Source: Collybiopsis luxurians FD-317 M1 (taxonomy: Eukaryota; Basidiomycota; Agaricomycetes; Agaricales; Omphalotaceae). Taken from it: a DNA stretch of 64,000 nt. Made by a program: the position numbers and the translations under genes. Below the pieces are notes generated by a model that was not told the origin of the DNA, made no database searches, and saw only the letters and a list, made by a program, of their open reading frames with translations. Within the stretch, counting starts at the first letter, position 1. Each line of letters begins with the position of its first letter. Location: the NCBI GenBank assembly GCA_000827265.1, contig KN834856.1:95155-159154 (forward strand), given 5' to 3'. This document shows positions 1 to 12,944 of this stretch, one piece after another.

Positions 1-274
1 CAGGTATCGCAACAACGAAAGCCTCACGGGTAGCTGATCAGTGGCACCGATTATCCTCCGCGAGCGTGAATGCAGAAATATTCGGCTAGCGTTGCTCGAA
101 TTTTGACTGGAAACCGTCGATCTCTGACCTCGTCCCGTTGCTTGGTGAGTCTGACCTATAGCCGCAGACTGCTCATAATATGTTATACCATTTAATTGCA
201 ATACTTTAGAAGTTGACTTAAGCGTATACCTCAAATTGATCGTTGTTAATTAATTTTACAATACTTACGAGGCC

Positions 275-1808
275 TCAGGGATCCATATTGAAACGTACAG
301 AATTCACTACTCTACGTGAGAATCCCCATTTTATACTGCAGATTCTTGAGTATCTGGGAATAGATCTGATCTGGTGGTCCAATGCTAGAAGATTAAGGAA
401 CCGGAATGAGCATACGTGGGCCTGAAGAGTGATTTTAAAGAAGCACACCATTTCTCTGAATATTACAGGATTGAATTCAGAAGATTGCCTATCGGGTTTT
501 GTACTTTCGTCTCCATGAGCAAAGTGGAGTGAGTTTCCAGCTACACCCCAGGTGGCCTTGGAATTAGTAGACATAGTAAGGTTAGACCGATAGTTGAGAA
601 CTACAAGTAGTGTCAGGGAGTGTAGATTTGCGAATCCATCACAGATTGGGATGTGATAAAGATAAGATGGGAAAGCCAGGAATACACCGAGATCCGCAAC
701 GGCGAAAGCAGCTAATTATTAGAGTAAATTCCGATTTTGAAAGAAGTGTAGATAGCAGTCCCGTACCCGTTACAAACCCACTTTCTATCAACAGTCGGAT
801 TAATTTTGAAACCAGTCGCCTTGTTTGCTGGACTTGCGGGTCAGACTGTTTTAACTGGCCCGACACTCGATTAATTTCTGAACAGTTCTTGGAAAAGTGC
901 CTTGCTCACTAGAAAAACCATCGTAGTGGTTATTATGACATCGCATACTGCCGTCGATATCAACCACATCTGGACCACAAATGTGTTTAGCTCAAATCAG
1001 AAGATACAAAAATTGTGTTTCTTTCATACTTGTTCAAACACGAATGAGTCTTTGTACAGGCTTCCAAATGCATTCTGGAAGTCCCTCGCCCCATTGATGA
1101 TCGACGTGATGAAGGAAAAGACTGAAAGCTGCACAAGTAATATGAGGATATGTGAGATTGAGGTCAATCCAGTCATACCATAGCCACGATTATGGCTATC
1201 CCTTTGCTGTAGGTTGTGTTGGATAACATTATTATACGGCGTGCATAGAACAGTTGAACCGGACAGCTAGCTGATATGCGCAATCAGCGTGACAGTAAGG
1301 AAGACCGAAAATGATGCATACCCATCACTGTGAGTACAGGGATATAAAACCATTCCGTGTTGATAGCTTTAAGCTTGTCGAGGTCTCCAAAGTTTGTTCC
1401 AAAAGTAACAAACGCATCATGAATGCTCATGGCAGCTTGTGCGGTTCCCACGACAAGCAGGTGCAAAACCAGAATTTTGATTCGGGCTGGATCCTTTGGA
1501 AAGGACAGATAGTAGGTCCCTACGAATCGGGCATAAAAGGGCCAGGAGGTCATCTCGGTTTATTTCTTTTTCTTTGGTTTATCAAAGCATTGGTCACTCA
1601 CAAGCTTGCGAACACAAGAAACCATACAATATCCAAGCAAAAATGTATCCCATGAGCTGCCAATAAGCATAACATTTAACGAAGAAAGCTTGGTAACAGT
1701 CCTTCAGACAAACCTTGGGGCATGTACTATCGAGATGACAAGCAGTTGACAAAGAAAATGTAGGATCCTAAAAGCTATAAGGACTTACGACGATGCAACT
1801 CCAGCCAT
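275..1808 (-). CDS. DUF6534-type seven-span integral membrane protein
   Basis: Eight exons can be joined in frame: 1808-1789, 1726-1602, 1519-1322, 1270-1179, 1128-1030, 969-910, 854-767 and 711-275, giving about 372 residues. Introns are 50-80 nt with GT-AG ends. The order of motifs matches the basidiomycete DUF6534 family: a first span running into YYLSFPKDPARIK, the NFGDLDKL loop, a VQLFYARRI segment, AVCDVIITTTMVF, then QTRRLVSKLIRL and a last span ending AFPSYLYHIP. The tail is hydrophilic. The function of this family is unknown; a receptor-like role is sometimes guessed from topology but nothing here shows it. The stop at 275 is the end of an open frame; a further 3' intron cannot be excluded. 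A decayed relative lies about 1.2 kb upstream of the start. Family assignment is firm, exon edges are inferred. Confidence 0.8.
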
Positions 1809-2999
1809 TGGCAGATATGAAGGAGTGAAAGAGTATTGAAAATGGCGAATTTGGGAGCAGACCTCTTTGCTTGCCGACGATATGAGGTGTATATATGCAC
1901 CTAGTTCTTATCTATTGATGAGTCGTGGTACTGCGGCTAGGCTGAGAAAAAAAATTCCTCGAGGGACAAATATACATCTGCTAGAAGCTCACCGCTTCCT
2001 TAATTAGCTGGCAACCATCGTCATACTAGTAATGTTTGATCAAGAATTTGAAAAATCATGATCTAAGGGCCTTGATGATAGATTTCACTGCCGGCAGGCT
2101 CCGCGGGCTCCCGCTGTGCTTGCGCGTGCGCTGGAGGCAAAGATGCCTTTAGTTTTGCTGTTTGTCTTTACCTTGAGGCTTGGGTAGCTTCGAGCTATTG
2201 CTCTGGATCATGATGGGATTGTAACTCTTCCACAGTGGTCCGCGAGTTTTCGATTAGTTGACTCAAATTGGTTATCAATGAATATGGAGATAAGATCAAA
2301 TACCGACATATAAATGTATTTGCTCAAAACTATTCTCTGAAACGTAGATATGCTCTTGCCTGTAGGTATCGACTGTTTGAGACGTGTTGTTATCCCATGT
2401 TTAAGGTTCTATCATAATATCATGATGTGCATATAGCGCTATCGTGAATCGAGCTATAAATGAACGATTTACACTGGGTAACGAGCTGGAGTTTAATTGA
2501 CTTATTCGACCGAAAAATCATCCGAGATCAGATCACAGGGACCATCTTGATCACAGCTTTTGTTTATCTACCAGGGGCGTACCCTCGTATCTTACCCATA
2601 CCTCAATACCAAAACTTCCCGACTTACCCCACTGGCGTGCGGGTTAGTTTTGGAGCTGTACAAACAAATCCTCGGAGTTACAAAAAGACACTCGCCATGT
2701 CTCCACCTGAGCGTACGTACTTCGGATCCGCACAACTTTTTGAAGCGGGTGAGCTTGGGACGACTTCGACTACTTGTATTGGGATGGCAACGATAACATC
2801 CTACCAAGAGGCGCACGCGGTCAGACCTAGTTTACGAAGATGATGAACCTGGTGGATGCCTAACACGATGGAATTTGCACAAAAACTTGGAAGATGGAAT
2901 AGGTAAAGGGGTGACAGCAAACGAGACCGAGTCGTTGCTCTACTTGGTATTGCAGTTTTTAAACTTCAGTAATATGCGGCCAGTTCTCGTTTGGACGTG
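1809..2999. other. Intergenic, no gene recognised
   Basis: Between the DUF6534 gene and its upstream relic. A TATA-like stretch (TATATA) lies at about 1890, some 80 bp before the start at 1808. The open frame at 2460-2843 has no recognisable motif or splice partner. Confidence 0.4.
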
Positions 3000-3290
3000 A
3001 TCCTCTGTCAATATTGGAGCTTGTGTAGCTCACCGGAAGATGGATGGAAGCCGTAGGAGGGAGCATACGACCAGCAGTCCGAAATTGTTTTCTTTATATC
3101 ATGATTTCCATGACCAAATTTATCAGAATAATGCACAGGAATGTGGCAAGGACCTTGACTTTGGGGTGAGTCCTCGCTATACATATCGAAATAATACATA
3201 GTACCCTAGTTATCGTAAATATTGGCCCTCGCCGTCTTACCAAAACCAGTACCGGCGTTATTTTCGTGGGCCTGCATGCCATCCGGCTTA
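3000..3290 (-). pseudogene. Decayed fragment of a DUF6534-like membrane protein
   Basis: On the minus strand one frame reads MYYFDMYSEDSP and the next frame continues KVKVLATFLCIILINLVMEI, followed in the first frame by YKENNFGLLVV. Put together these resemble the first cytosolic loop, second span and NFG loop of the intact gene at 275-1808 (YYLSFPKDPARIK ... NFGDLDKL). The switch of frame falls in a run of four C, consistent with a one-base insertion. No further exons could be traced downstream. The call rests on similarity judged by eye, so an unrelated membrane-like sequence is possible. Confidence 0.35.
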
Positions 3291-5261
3291 CATCTTGCTT
3301 CCCGCAGCGGTAATCTTGTCAGTCTTGTGATGGGCTAAGTGCTGTGGTCTGAAGTGACCGGTCCATGCGCATAAGTACTTGCGAATGATCTGGGTAATTT
3401 TGATCTTAAACCGATAGAACGCAAATACTTTTGTGCCACAGAAAGCGGTAGTACCTAAACAGCGGTTAAATGCGCTGGGAAATGAAGACACTTCTTTGTC
3501 TTCGTTTGCCACGACTACACAACCAGTTAAGCTTCGGTTTTTGGCTTTTCGAATCATTGGCCTTGCCCCTTTGTCGGGTTTAAGATAATAGCCATTGATC
3601 TAGATCGAGTGATGCTGAGGATAGTGATCTAGCATTCATCGGAGAAATTGCCCTCCAACTTACAAGGAAGATCAGACGGTGAATCTAGATATATAAATTC
3701 CCGCTACTTTCTCTGTAGCCTGGGTCTATCCCGGCCGTCAGGGTCATGCAGGATGCCCCGGAGAGGCATGTCTGAATCTTGATTTCGTCGACCACCCAAG
3801 AGTCTGTTGATTCGAAGTTGCGGTAAAGAAGATTCAAATTTGCGGAAAAAAAGAGGAAGGTAGGAGAAATAAAAAGCTGTTGCAGCTACGCACTCTGCGT
3901 TCAACTGGTATTTCTTCATGCAACACTGGATCCTGTTGACTGACGATGAAGAAAGAATCAGGCATTATAAACGGAGATTGGGGTCTCAAGAGCTACAAGG
4001 GAGTCAATTTTCCCCGTGAACTTCTTAGAATACGTTGGCTCTTAGGCTATCTTGATAGTAGCCTGCTACATTTACAGCTAAGGCCAGTTGCAAGTCGGTA
4101 TGATATGATTTTGGTTCCGGCTATATTTACCGCACTACACAGGAAGCGGAAAGCAAAATTGAATTACTGCACTACGTCATCAAGTACGCACGATAATTTC
4201 CCCAAGTATCTGTGCGGTGTGGAACGGTTGAAGCGGGAGCGAATAGTGTTCGATAAAGTCGGCAGTCATCACCTCGAATAAACTGAACATTGTCCTCAGA
4301 AAAGCAACCGACGGTGTACTTTCTACGTAATGAAAGTAAAGAAAAGCTTGATGGAATTCATTCTGGATTGCGGATCTTGTGCCCTGATTATACTCACAGA
4401 TTTACATGAATCAGTATGACTACAACTTTTGAAAACTACAAGTGAAACATGCATCATATTGCGTGCATAGGCATGAGCCAAGAGCAGGTTTCCCGCTTGC
4501 AGGACCAGACTCGGATTTTGGTGGAGCTTAATCCCGATTAAAGCTGCTCAAGTAAGCTACAGCGCAATTGTAACTTCGGAGGTCCGTGGGAGCAGGTGGT
4601 CAGAGTCGGCCCGCAATCTGATGACAGTCACGCGTATAGAGTACGATAGCGTTCGTAGCGTCCGCATTGTCATATCGCTATCCACCACATTCGCTGCCTC
4701 AGGCTTTAGACCTCAAAGCTCACCCGCAGAACACGGCCTACTCCGCCATCGTTCTTATGTTAGGTGAAAGTATGCTCCAAGTTCATGAAGTCCTTCTTAA
4801 ACAAATGCGAAGCTGCAATCATAAACTCGTTGCTGTAATCTGAAAATCCGGAAAGTCAAAGGCCCCGGCAAAACACTCATCGCTAATAGCACTTCCTACG
4901 CTTACTAGCAGTGAAAGCGGTCTTCATCCGCCGTCTCCATCGCGAGTTTCAGGGCTGACATCATTACATTGATTTTATGGACATACTACTACCCGGAAAA
5001 TGCCCGGGGAAGTGGCTAACGGTGCATGAACATACTAATGTTCATAATTCTTTAGAATCCCGGACCAATGGACACACACCCGACGTCCCTGTGGAACACT
5101 TTTCACTATTTCCAGTCAACAACGCCATTAGGAGAGACTAAAATATTGTATTGAGTTGGTCGATCCAAGGCCACCATTCTCGAGTCTGTAAGGGGAATAA
5201 AGGAAATAGTTGCTAAGTTTACCACTTCCAAATTCAGCAGCGCTCAGTTCGAGGTAAAGCC
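3291..5261. other. Intergenic, no gene recognised
   Basis: Open frames such as 3946-4281 (plus) have no motif, no partner exon and no conserved look. Nothing repeat-like stands out by eye. Confidence 0.4.
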
Positions 5262-5268
5262 CATAAAT
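5262..5268 (+). promoter_or_regulatory. Possible TATA element of the terpene synthase gene
   Basis: ATAAATA sits directly before the ATG at 5271 and about 70 bp before the in-frame ATG at 5337. If it is the TATA box, transcription would begin downstream of 5271, which favours 5337 as the real start. Confidence 0.3.
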
Positions 5269-5336
5269 ACTTGGAAAGAGTTCAACCTTCCTCAGTTTCC
5301 TGTGCCCCGAAAGTACTCATCGACATCGACCCTACA

Positions 5337-6733
5337 ATGAAGGATACGCAAGAAATCCCCCACTCTGGAATGAAACCAGCAGAAACTTCTTTTATCCTCC
5401 CCGATCTAGTGTCCAACTGCCCATTTCCAGTCGCCTACCATCCCAGCGGCGACACTATTGATGCCGAGTCCGCCACTTGGTTTGATATCTCTTGTCCAGA
5501 GCTCAGCGATAAACGAAGAAAGGCTCTCTACGGCCTCAAGGGCGGAGCACTAGCAGCCTTCTGCTATTCCAGTCCCGATATACCAGATTCCCGTCTCAGG
5601 GTTGTAGCCGACTATCTCAATTATCTCTTCCACTTGTAAGACTTAGTTTTTGGCCCAGTACGCACTGGAGTTCTGACGCTTGACCTACAGAGATAACATC
5701 AGCGATGGCATGCTTACGAATGACACGCAAGCTCTTTCCGACGCCGTCATGAATGCCCTACGCTTTCCTGACGTTGAGCCCGAGAATGAATTGAATGCCG
5801 CCAAGTTAGCCAGAGAGTAAGCTACACTTTACTTAATCCCGACGCTCAGGGGGTTCATGAATACTTATCATTCAACAGCTTCTGGGGTCGTTGCATTCGT
5901 GGCGGTGATGCGGGCCCTGGATTCCAGCGTCGATTCAAAGAGAGTTTACAGCTCTATTTTAACACTACCTTGGTTCAAGCTCAGGCGCGCGATGAAGAGT
6001 CTATATTGGATCTAGAGTCTTATATCGAGTTTGCAAGGGACAACTCTGGTGCGAAATTCTCCTATCAACCCAGCTTCACTCAGAGAATTAATGTGATCCC
6101 GGTTTAGGTTGCAAGACTACCTTTGCATTCATAGAGTGAGTTCTGCCGCGTCAAACAGTTTTGCGCGATTGACCTTCTGCTACTAGATATGCCCATGGTG
6201 TTGACCTACCTGACTTCGTCGTAAAAGATCCTATCATGGAAGCTCTCAATCAGGCGGCTAATGACGTGGTAGCTTGGTCCAATGTAAGTTGTGTCTCATT
6301 CAATGCCGCTGCTCAGTATGTATCACGACTTCGCAGGACATTTGGTCTTACAATGCAGAGCAGTCCCGTCACGATGCCCAAGACAACATGATCACAATCC
6401 TCATGAAGTATCACGGGCATACCTTGCAGAGTGCTGTAGACTACGTCGGAGACTTGTGCCACCAAACCATTAACGATTTCGTTCAAAATAGTAAAAACGT
6501 GCCGCACTGGGGACCCGAGGTAGATGACATAGTTAAACGTTATATTCGAGGACTGGAAGACTGGATAGTCGGGTATGTCCTGAAAAATCCTTTTGGGAGA
6601 CGAGCACTGAACGAAAACTAGAACAATCCATTGGAGCTTCGATTCTACGCGCTACTTTGGCAATTATGGCCAAGAAGTGAAGAGAACTAGACTTGTCAAG
6701 CTTCTGCCTGTCTCGGAAGAGAACAAATGGTAG
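5337..6733 (+). CDS. Sesquiterpene synthase (fungal class I terpene cyclase)
   Basis: Seven exons join in frame: start to 5635, 5691-5816, 5879-6048, 6108-6135, 6187-6283, 6337-6572, 6622-6733. The protein has the hallmarks of Agaricomycete sesquiterpene synthases: an N-terminal FILPDL, the Mg-binding acidic motif DNISD (one D where many relatives have DD/DE) after LNYLFHL, the second metal-binding NSE motif NDIWSYNAE, and the C-terminal RYFG. Class I enzymes of this kind ionise farnesyl diphosphate and cyclise it in the cytosol; the product cannot be told from sequence. The in-frame ATG at 5271 would add 22 residues; 5337 is preferred because of a TATA-like element at 5262. No P450 or other tailoring gene lies within reach, so it does not sit in an obvious gene cluster. 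All motifs and splice sites look intact. Confidence 0.88.
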
Positions 6734-7756
6734 AGGGTGAACTTACCCTGACATGACCTAATGCATGGCCCTTGTAATTTTTTATGAACTTCACGCTATT
6801 CTTTTTTCGGGCAGATGCCATAGACGGGGACATAAATAGACGAGGCAGAGTTTCACAGGGGAGCATTAGTATAACATCTCCGTTGTAATTTAGATAGATA
6901 TGATATGGGACAAAAATAGAGTGCACGGTCTAACGGATTTAACGCAGTAGGCGCATTAAAGCACGATTCACACGCCACAGCCGTGTCGTTAGGGGGGATG
7001 AATCGACAAATCTCCCCTCAATGCACTTTCAATATTTTACGACGATGCTCTTACACGGTAAAATACCAAATCAAGGTTGCTGGAGAAGTGATTCGATCCT
7101 TTGCTAATTAAATCTTAGGCTGAAGCTATTCCGTCGTGATGATTAATTACTAGTACAAGGAAAACGTGGATTGTTCGAACACTCCGATTCAAGTGGAAAG
7201 AGCTAGTGCACCGGTAACTACTCAATATTTTTGATGAATTTTTTGGTTTCCGGTACATATGTTATTCCGCCGGGTGGAGTTTTTCCGGTTTCGTCGTGAT
7301 AGACAAATAAGGCACGGTGGATCCGTATATCCGAATGTGCAAGGCTTGAGCTGATTAGATGTCGCTTATGGGTAGTTTTGTTCAAGAGCATTCTATTTCG
7401 AACCTGGTAGCTTTTGAAAAAAAGTTTTGATGAAGGACCAAGAGAATGGCTTACATCTATACATCCGATTGGGCGCCATACCGCGATTCGCATACAGATG
7501 TGTTTCCGGTAAGTAACATATGAGTAAATAACGTATGAAGGTGGACGGCGATTGAAAGGTATTGGCTATTATATTCTATACCATGGTAGGCCGGTATCCC
7601 TGGATGGCATCAGGAGTTTCGTCAAATCCTCTACCCAACTCTTGTCCACGGCGGCCACAATTCCTTGTTCGAATAAAAGAGAAGAACTGCATGTTGTTCG
7701 ATTCCCACTTCAAAGCTGGACTTTGTAGTACATGAAAAATTCTTCACTCGATAGTA
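6734..7756. other. Intergenic, no gene recognised
   Basis: The open frames on the minus strand (6696-6926, 7218-7493) are low-quality, without motifs or exon partners. Confidence 0.4.
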
Positions 7757-8931
7757 ATGATTTATCTATCTTGTATTGGCGTCTGTTTGCTTCTCGTTCC
7801 TCTCATTCCGACCCTATCATCGATCGCCATCTCGTCAGCGCATGCCTCTCCCGTTTACTTCAATGGTCCGGCTGAGAAACGAGAGACTTCTAAAGTTGGT
7901 CCACTGACGATAACGGAGGAGGATGAATTTTTTGGAATCCGCCAAGTTCCTGAGGTAAGTATTCTGTATAGTATAATCATGATTGTTCAAAGTCGCTAAC
8001 CACCCTTCCTTACCTTTACCTACTCTGTACATTCGTACTTTTGTCTCTGTCAAAACAGGAAGTTGCTAGAGAGTATAACAAGAAAAAAACGCTCACACAA
8101 GTACGAGCGAATGGGGTCAATTTAGGAGAAGGTGCGTACATTGCTCCTCAAGCGGTTGAGCAAAAGTTTCCCCTTCTGGGGAAAAAGTGAGTGAACCTTC
8201 TTTTCGATTCCGCCTCTTTCCGGGATTCTCGATGCACTTTGGGTTAACGTTGAGTCTGGATTCTTGGTAATGTAGACAACCGTGGCAGGTGAGTTCAATT
8301 GCATCTGCTCCCCGGAAACTGACCTTGACGCTGCCTTTCGCGCGACCCAGTGTATTCTTTTTATCAACAAAAAGACAATTCGCGACGAGAAAACACCAAA
8401 GGTGATTGATCTATGCTGACAAATTCGATAGGATGGACTTACTGAGCTGTGTTTTCAGTTCTTCCTTGACGAGAGCGATATCTATCTTGATGAGTCGAAG
8501 GAAAAAATCAATAAACATAACGTCAAAGTAGGCCACACGGTTATCTTTGCATATTACAACGCTCCTGTGCTCGGAATGCAAGCGGTCATTCCGCCTCCAT
8601 TCCTCGAACCCACATCGCTTCCGGAAGACTACCATTACTGGTCAGACTCGGACGAAGACGAGCCAAAGCCTGGACCAGGGAAAAATGTGCTAGGGCTGAA
8701 GGTCCACTGTATTTCCTTAGGCATGTCAACTCGCATTTGAGTAACGCACATTGCTCACATATTTTCTTGCTTTTAGACGAATATACTAAGCTGAGCGGGG
8801 AGGAAGCAAAAATATGGAAGCAAGTTGCGAAGTGGGAAGAGATGGGCATTCCTGGATGGCCCCAAGGTGAAAAGGCGTTTATTACCTTCAGGCCCTCGGC
8901 AAACACTGCAACCACCGCAAAGACGGGCTAG
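7757..8931 (+). CDS. Secreted protein of unknown function
   Basis: Six exons (7757-7954, 8059-8186, 8276-8288, 8351-8401, 8459-8720, 8777-8931) give 807 nt and a 268-residue protein. The first 30 residues are a clear signal peptide (CIGVCLLLVPLIPTLSSIAI core). The mature part has a charged N-terminal stretch, a single CILFINKK segment, and an acidic region SDSDEDEPKPG near residue 215. Exon 3 is only 13 nt. The last intron keeps the frame only if it starts with GC at 8721 (GC-AG); the nearest GT choice breaks the frame. I do not recognise the family. Intact frames across six exons argue that it is a working gene. It lies 1.0 kb downstream of the terpene synthase on the same strand. Confidence 0.65.
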
Positions 8932-11383
8932 ATTATTCGAGATCGATATGGTTTGTACAGACAAGTGTTGTCATGAAACGTACTCGTTCCTGTTTATTTG
9001 ATCTGTTATATCTACTGTCCCCTTGTAGCACTTTTTCCTCCCCTCTTTGTCGCTCGAAAGGCACTAGAGCGGATCGAAGAATTTGAAGCGAGATCTCGAA
9101 TCAACAATTATGGAGCTTGCAACGCCGCGCGTCGAACGTAAGAAGGAAACCAAACTCCATCCCCGCCCCCCATTCTCGCATCCGGTCAAGAATATCCGTC
9201 CATTTTGAGATTCCATCGCCTCCTCATTCCCGCCAGTCCATCACAACTCTTGCCGCGCATCAACTACGTGTTCCTAGTGTACATATGCGCAGCTAATTGA
9301 ATTCGAAAACGCATCCGCGAAGTACAAGATGCCACGAGAGCGGTGTTAGGCACAGAACAACTCATTCAATGAGCCGAGTAAAATAGGTGTGACGGGTGTG
9401 AAGGAGAAAAATGGGGTGGTGGTTCATTAACGTTGCGGTGGTGCTGAAGTAGAGAAATTCGCCCTTGCTTGGTGGATGGGAGGACGTGACTGAGAAACAT
9501 GCAGCGAAAACACCTTTAGTAAAAGATGAGAAGGGCTAGATCACAATAGCCTCCGATCCTATGAAGTAACCACCAAAAAACAAGTGCAAAACACATTCTC
9601 GCAAAGACCATTCCAGAAATGAATTACTCTGAGGTTTTAGTTAGTTCCCATACTTGGATACTGTTTCACCGGGTATGAAGATTGAAAAGTTGGTGATGGT
9701 AGTGAATTTAGTCAGGCTGAGACTCCGACTGCGATGGAAAAAAACGAGACGCATTACTAATTAGGCGCTCGTTTGACATCCCGAACACCTGACAGCTTGG
9801 GTTTATCACTGGCACCTATCTCTACGAAATGCGTCTTCTTACAAGCAAAACGTAGTCTGATCGTGTCCAAGTTGACAATTGGCGTCGAATTCACCCTCAG
9901 AAAACTCTCAAGTATATGTGTCCTAAGGTGCGTGAACAGACCTGACAAGCCTTCTTTTATGGTTCTTTTATCGTTGAGATCTACTAATCGGGCATACTGA
10001 AGGTCCTCTTTTGAAGAGTCTTGTTAATTGTGACCCGGATACCAACGAAGTTAAGTCTTTGTTTTTAAACAATACTGTAATCGACCTATTGCAGCGAATT
10101 ATGCAAATAATATATCTGGTGAGCATCGGCATCGCGTGACCAACATCTGACTCTTTCTGACTGGTACATTTAAAAGCATGGTTGCTGGCACTTACCGTTG
10201 ACTTACCAAGAGAAAACATTTTGATGTTCACTCTAAAGATTGGCTTCCTAAAAACAGAAGCATGCCTTCAATGCTTCACTCCATATTCTCCACCGCTTTC
10301 TATGATAGTATCGCTATTTGGAAAACTAGTAGCAAAGCCATTAAAAGTTCATGGCCGGTATTTGCTCATGATTTAATGGCGGATTGCCAACCTGAACACA
10401 GATTTGGAATTTGTTCCTATCCTCTTCACTGATTAGTGAGCCTAAGTTGGCTCTCAAAGTCAAGCCTACAACCCTTCAGGCTTAATTTCCAATGAAATGA
10501 GATAGCTAGAGGACCTGATGGTGTCTTTTTTCTGACTTTCAGTACCGAGTCATGATTAAAAGATTGCCAGAAAGTTCATCAAAGGGTTTGATAATCACTC
10601 GTCCTTTACACATAGCAGACATGTAGTATCATTAGAGTTTACATTGACTGTCCACTTTTCAAACTGCATGAGTTATTAATATTCAGTGCCTTCTGATAAG
10701 GATACTGAGCATGACATCTGTTCGTCAATTCAAATGGGTGTTTCGTTGTTGTGAGCCCAGTTTGGGTTGTCTCAGTCTCGGCGCATTCACTGTGTGGCAG
10801 TCATATTTCACAGTATTAAAGATACTCCCTTAATTATTTGTAATTGCTTTACTTAAATAGTTCGTGTGTAAACTGGAATTGAGAATGATTTTGGACCGCC
10901 TGGAATTCTGCCGCCATTGTTATTCCCAGCAGAATATCCACTTAGGAAATTCTGAGGTCAAGTCTGATCAACTAAGTAGTACCCAACAATGTCATACACA
11001 AATCATCAATTTTTCAATATCAAATCAACAGTGAGCTTTTTCTTCCTGTATAGTGAGCCAGCCTGTTCTATGGCTGAAATCATGATGCTTCTATCCCTTT
11101 TTTGTACCGTCGGCATTTCTGCCGAAAATATTGTTATGGTCTGGGCTCGAGAAAAAGGAAATTTGAGCAAGAGAGAGTTTCCAGAATGGCTGACATTGAT
11201 TCAACGAAAGAAAGCCATTGATATACTGGGCTTTAAGTACTAAATTGGCAAGGAGCTAAACAACCATAAGTAGACAAAATGCCAGGTTTTCAATAAGTAG
11301 TATGCTATGCCATGACTAGGAGCTATACGGATCAGTAAGAGGTAACCTTTACGAATATCACCTATAACAATTCTAACCAATAC
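8932..11383. other. Mostly non-coding; one coding-like remnant
   Basis: Apart from the minus-strand open stretch at 9757-10006, listed separately, no gene can be supported. Short frames near 10182-10376 and 10989-11243 have no motif. Confidence 0.35.
9757..10006 (-). pseudogene. Orphan coding-like stretch, origin unknown
   Basis: An open minus-strand frame of about 83 codons runs from about 10006 to a stop at 9757 and looks protein-like (for example RTIKEGLSGLFTHLRTHI and LRFACKKTHFVEIG), ending ...VKRAPN. No start codon, splice acceptor or partner exon upstream could be placed with confidence. It may be the last exon of a gene, or a relic of a transposon or gene; I do not recognise it. Confidence 0.22.
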
Positions 11384-12944
11384 TTATACTATTCTTTCGA
11401 ATGCGGTACTGGCTTCAACGGTTCCAGGTATAGAAACTGTTTGACTAATGTAGATCCCAGTATCCGCTGCTTGATGCAAGTTGAGCATCAATCGTGACAC
11501 CAAGGTCACGGAGATACTTACATAAATTCCATTAGGTTTGGAAAAAGAATCTTGTTTCAATCTTACCTGCTTGCCATCGGTGCCAGTCCGCCTCTCATGC
11601 AGTCCTGACAACTATTCAGTATTGACATCTTGGCAACAGAAAGACTCTATACCTCTAGAAGCTGCCAAATGAATGAATCAGCTTAAATAGTGCCATAAAT
11701 GAAGCTGGAACCTACATAGAATGACAAAATATTTGCCAGATTGATCCCTGTCATCACACTGAGCAGTAGGAGTGAGATGTTAGACTTTTGCTCCAGATAC
11801 AACTTAAAGTGCTCACCCAAAATATACTGTTCCTAGCACAGGCATTGGTAGAATGATTCAGATTTCAATAGGCTTAGCTTACTTACCATTGCGAAGCAGT
11901 ATTACTCTGAGTGATACTCGCACCTGCAATACTGTCTGGATCATCTGAAGCTCCTGTCTGGTCTTGAATGCATTGTGTACTGCAAGTCCAAAGAGCAGAG
12001 CGTCGTAGGTAAAAATAGTTATCCAGGCAACTGCTTGGCCTAGATGATCGACTGCATCCATAGCGTATAAGGAGAATAATCGCACAAGCACATACGGGAG
12101 GCGCTACATTTCTCTCGTTAACAAGAAGTTTCATAGTATAAGATTTTATCTCTCTTACCCCTTGAAATCCAGCTCAGTTGAACATATTCCTGCGGTGGAA
12201 AATAAAACTTGTGAACTGAAGTGAGCAGTGTATGTCATGATCTAGAGCAAGTAAAAACACATTCAAAAGTAAACATCCCTACTACAGCAATGCAGGCAAA
12301 AACTGCACCAAGTGCCACTAGCGAATACAAAAGCCGCCTGCTGCAGCTGTACAGCCCGTACATATGCAAAGTCATAATAACTATGATTGTGACTTCAGGA
12401 TCAACCAGCAAGCAAACAAGCATCAGACTAACTCGTTACGATAATTTGTGCAGCTATCAATATACCCTCTCTAATTTCCTTCAACGCTTGGCAGCTAAAT
12501 TTATTCTTAGAATGAATTGGTCGCATGCAATTAATAATGGGGTAGTACTCACCTTATAGACACATTATTGAAAATTGTCATAAATGTGATAATCATTGCA
12601 ATAGCGTTGAAGTACCGGTGTAAGAAAAACAAGTATGCGCTCTTTCCGGACTGTCTCCTCCAAAGAAACCTGATTTCGGTCTCTAATCACATTTAAATAC
12701 AGCGGAAAATATGTTATGAGAAAGTATAAATACTGAAGGTAAGGATATGATCATAGAAAAGAAGCGCTAAATATTGATACAGTTTAGCATTCACAACTAG
12801 GTTAAGGGTGAAATGACATACCTATGGCAGTCATGCGCCAGTAATTACACTGAAGGCTAGAAATTAACCCTCAGTATATTCTTTAGCATTGTAAAAGAAC
12901 ACTTTTAACTTATTGTCGACAATGCGAACGTCGGTCAACGACAT
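11384..12944 (-). CDS. DUF6533-domain membrane protein (open copy of a duplicated pair)
   Basis: The start MSLTDVRIVDN is followed by the DUF6533 signature split over small exons: LALLFYDHILTF, then ETEIRFLWRRQSG and FFLHRYFNAIAMI. After it come CQALKEIRE, VTIIVIMTLHMYGLY, an extracellular Cys loop (TAHFSSQ...GICSTEL), TYDALLFGLAVHNAFKTRQEL, GINLANILSFYV and SVTLVSRLMLNLHQ near the end. This is the full run of segments of the family, with 7 predicted spans and an end at ...AFERIV. No in-frame stop was found, but one donor (before the Cys loop) is weak, GTAGTA. Function of the family is unknown. The left copy of a two-gene tandem duplication; its right-hand copy (16178-17785) carries a stop codon. 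Confidence 0.7.

Noticed and set aside
2460..2843. 127-codon open frame on the plus strand
   Set aside because: No motif, no splice partners, codon use not protein-like.
3946..4281. 111-codon open frame on the plus strand
   Set aside because: No recognisable family or supporting exon; kept as unannotated.
5337..8931. A terpene biosynthetic gene cluster made of the synthase and the next gene
   Set aside because: The neighbour is a secreted protein without an enzyme motif, and no P450, oxidoreductase or transferase gene is near.
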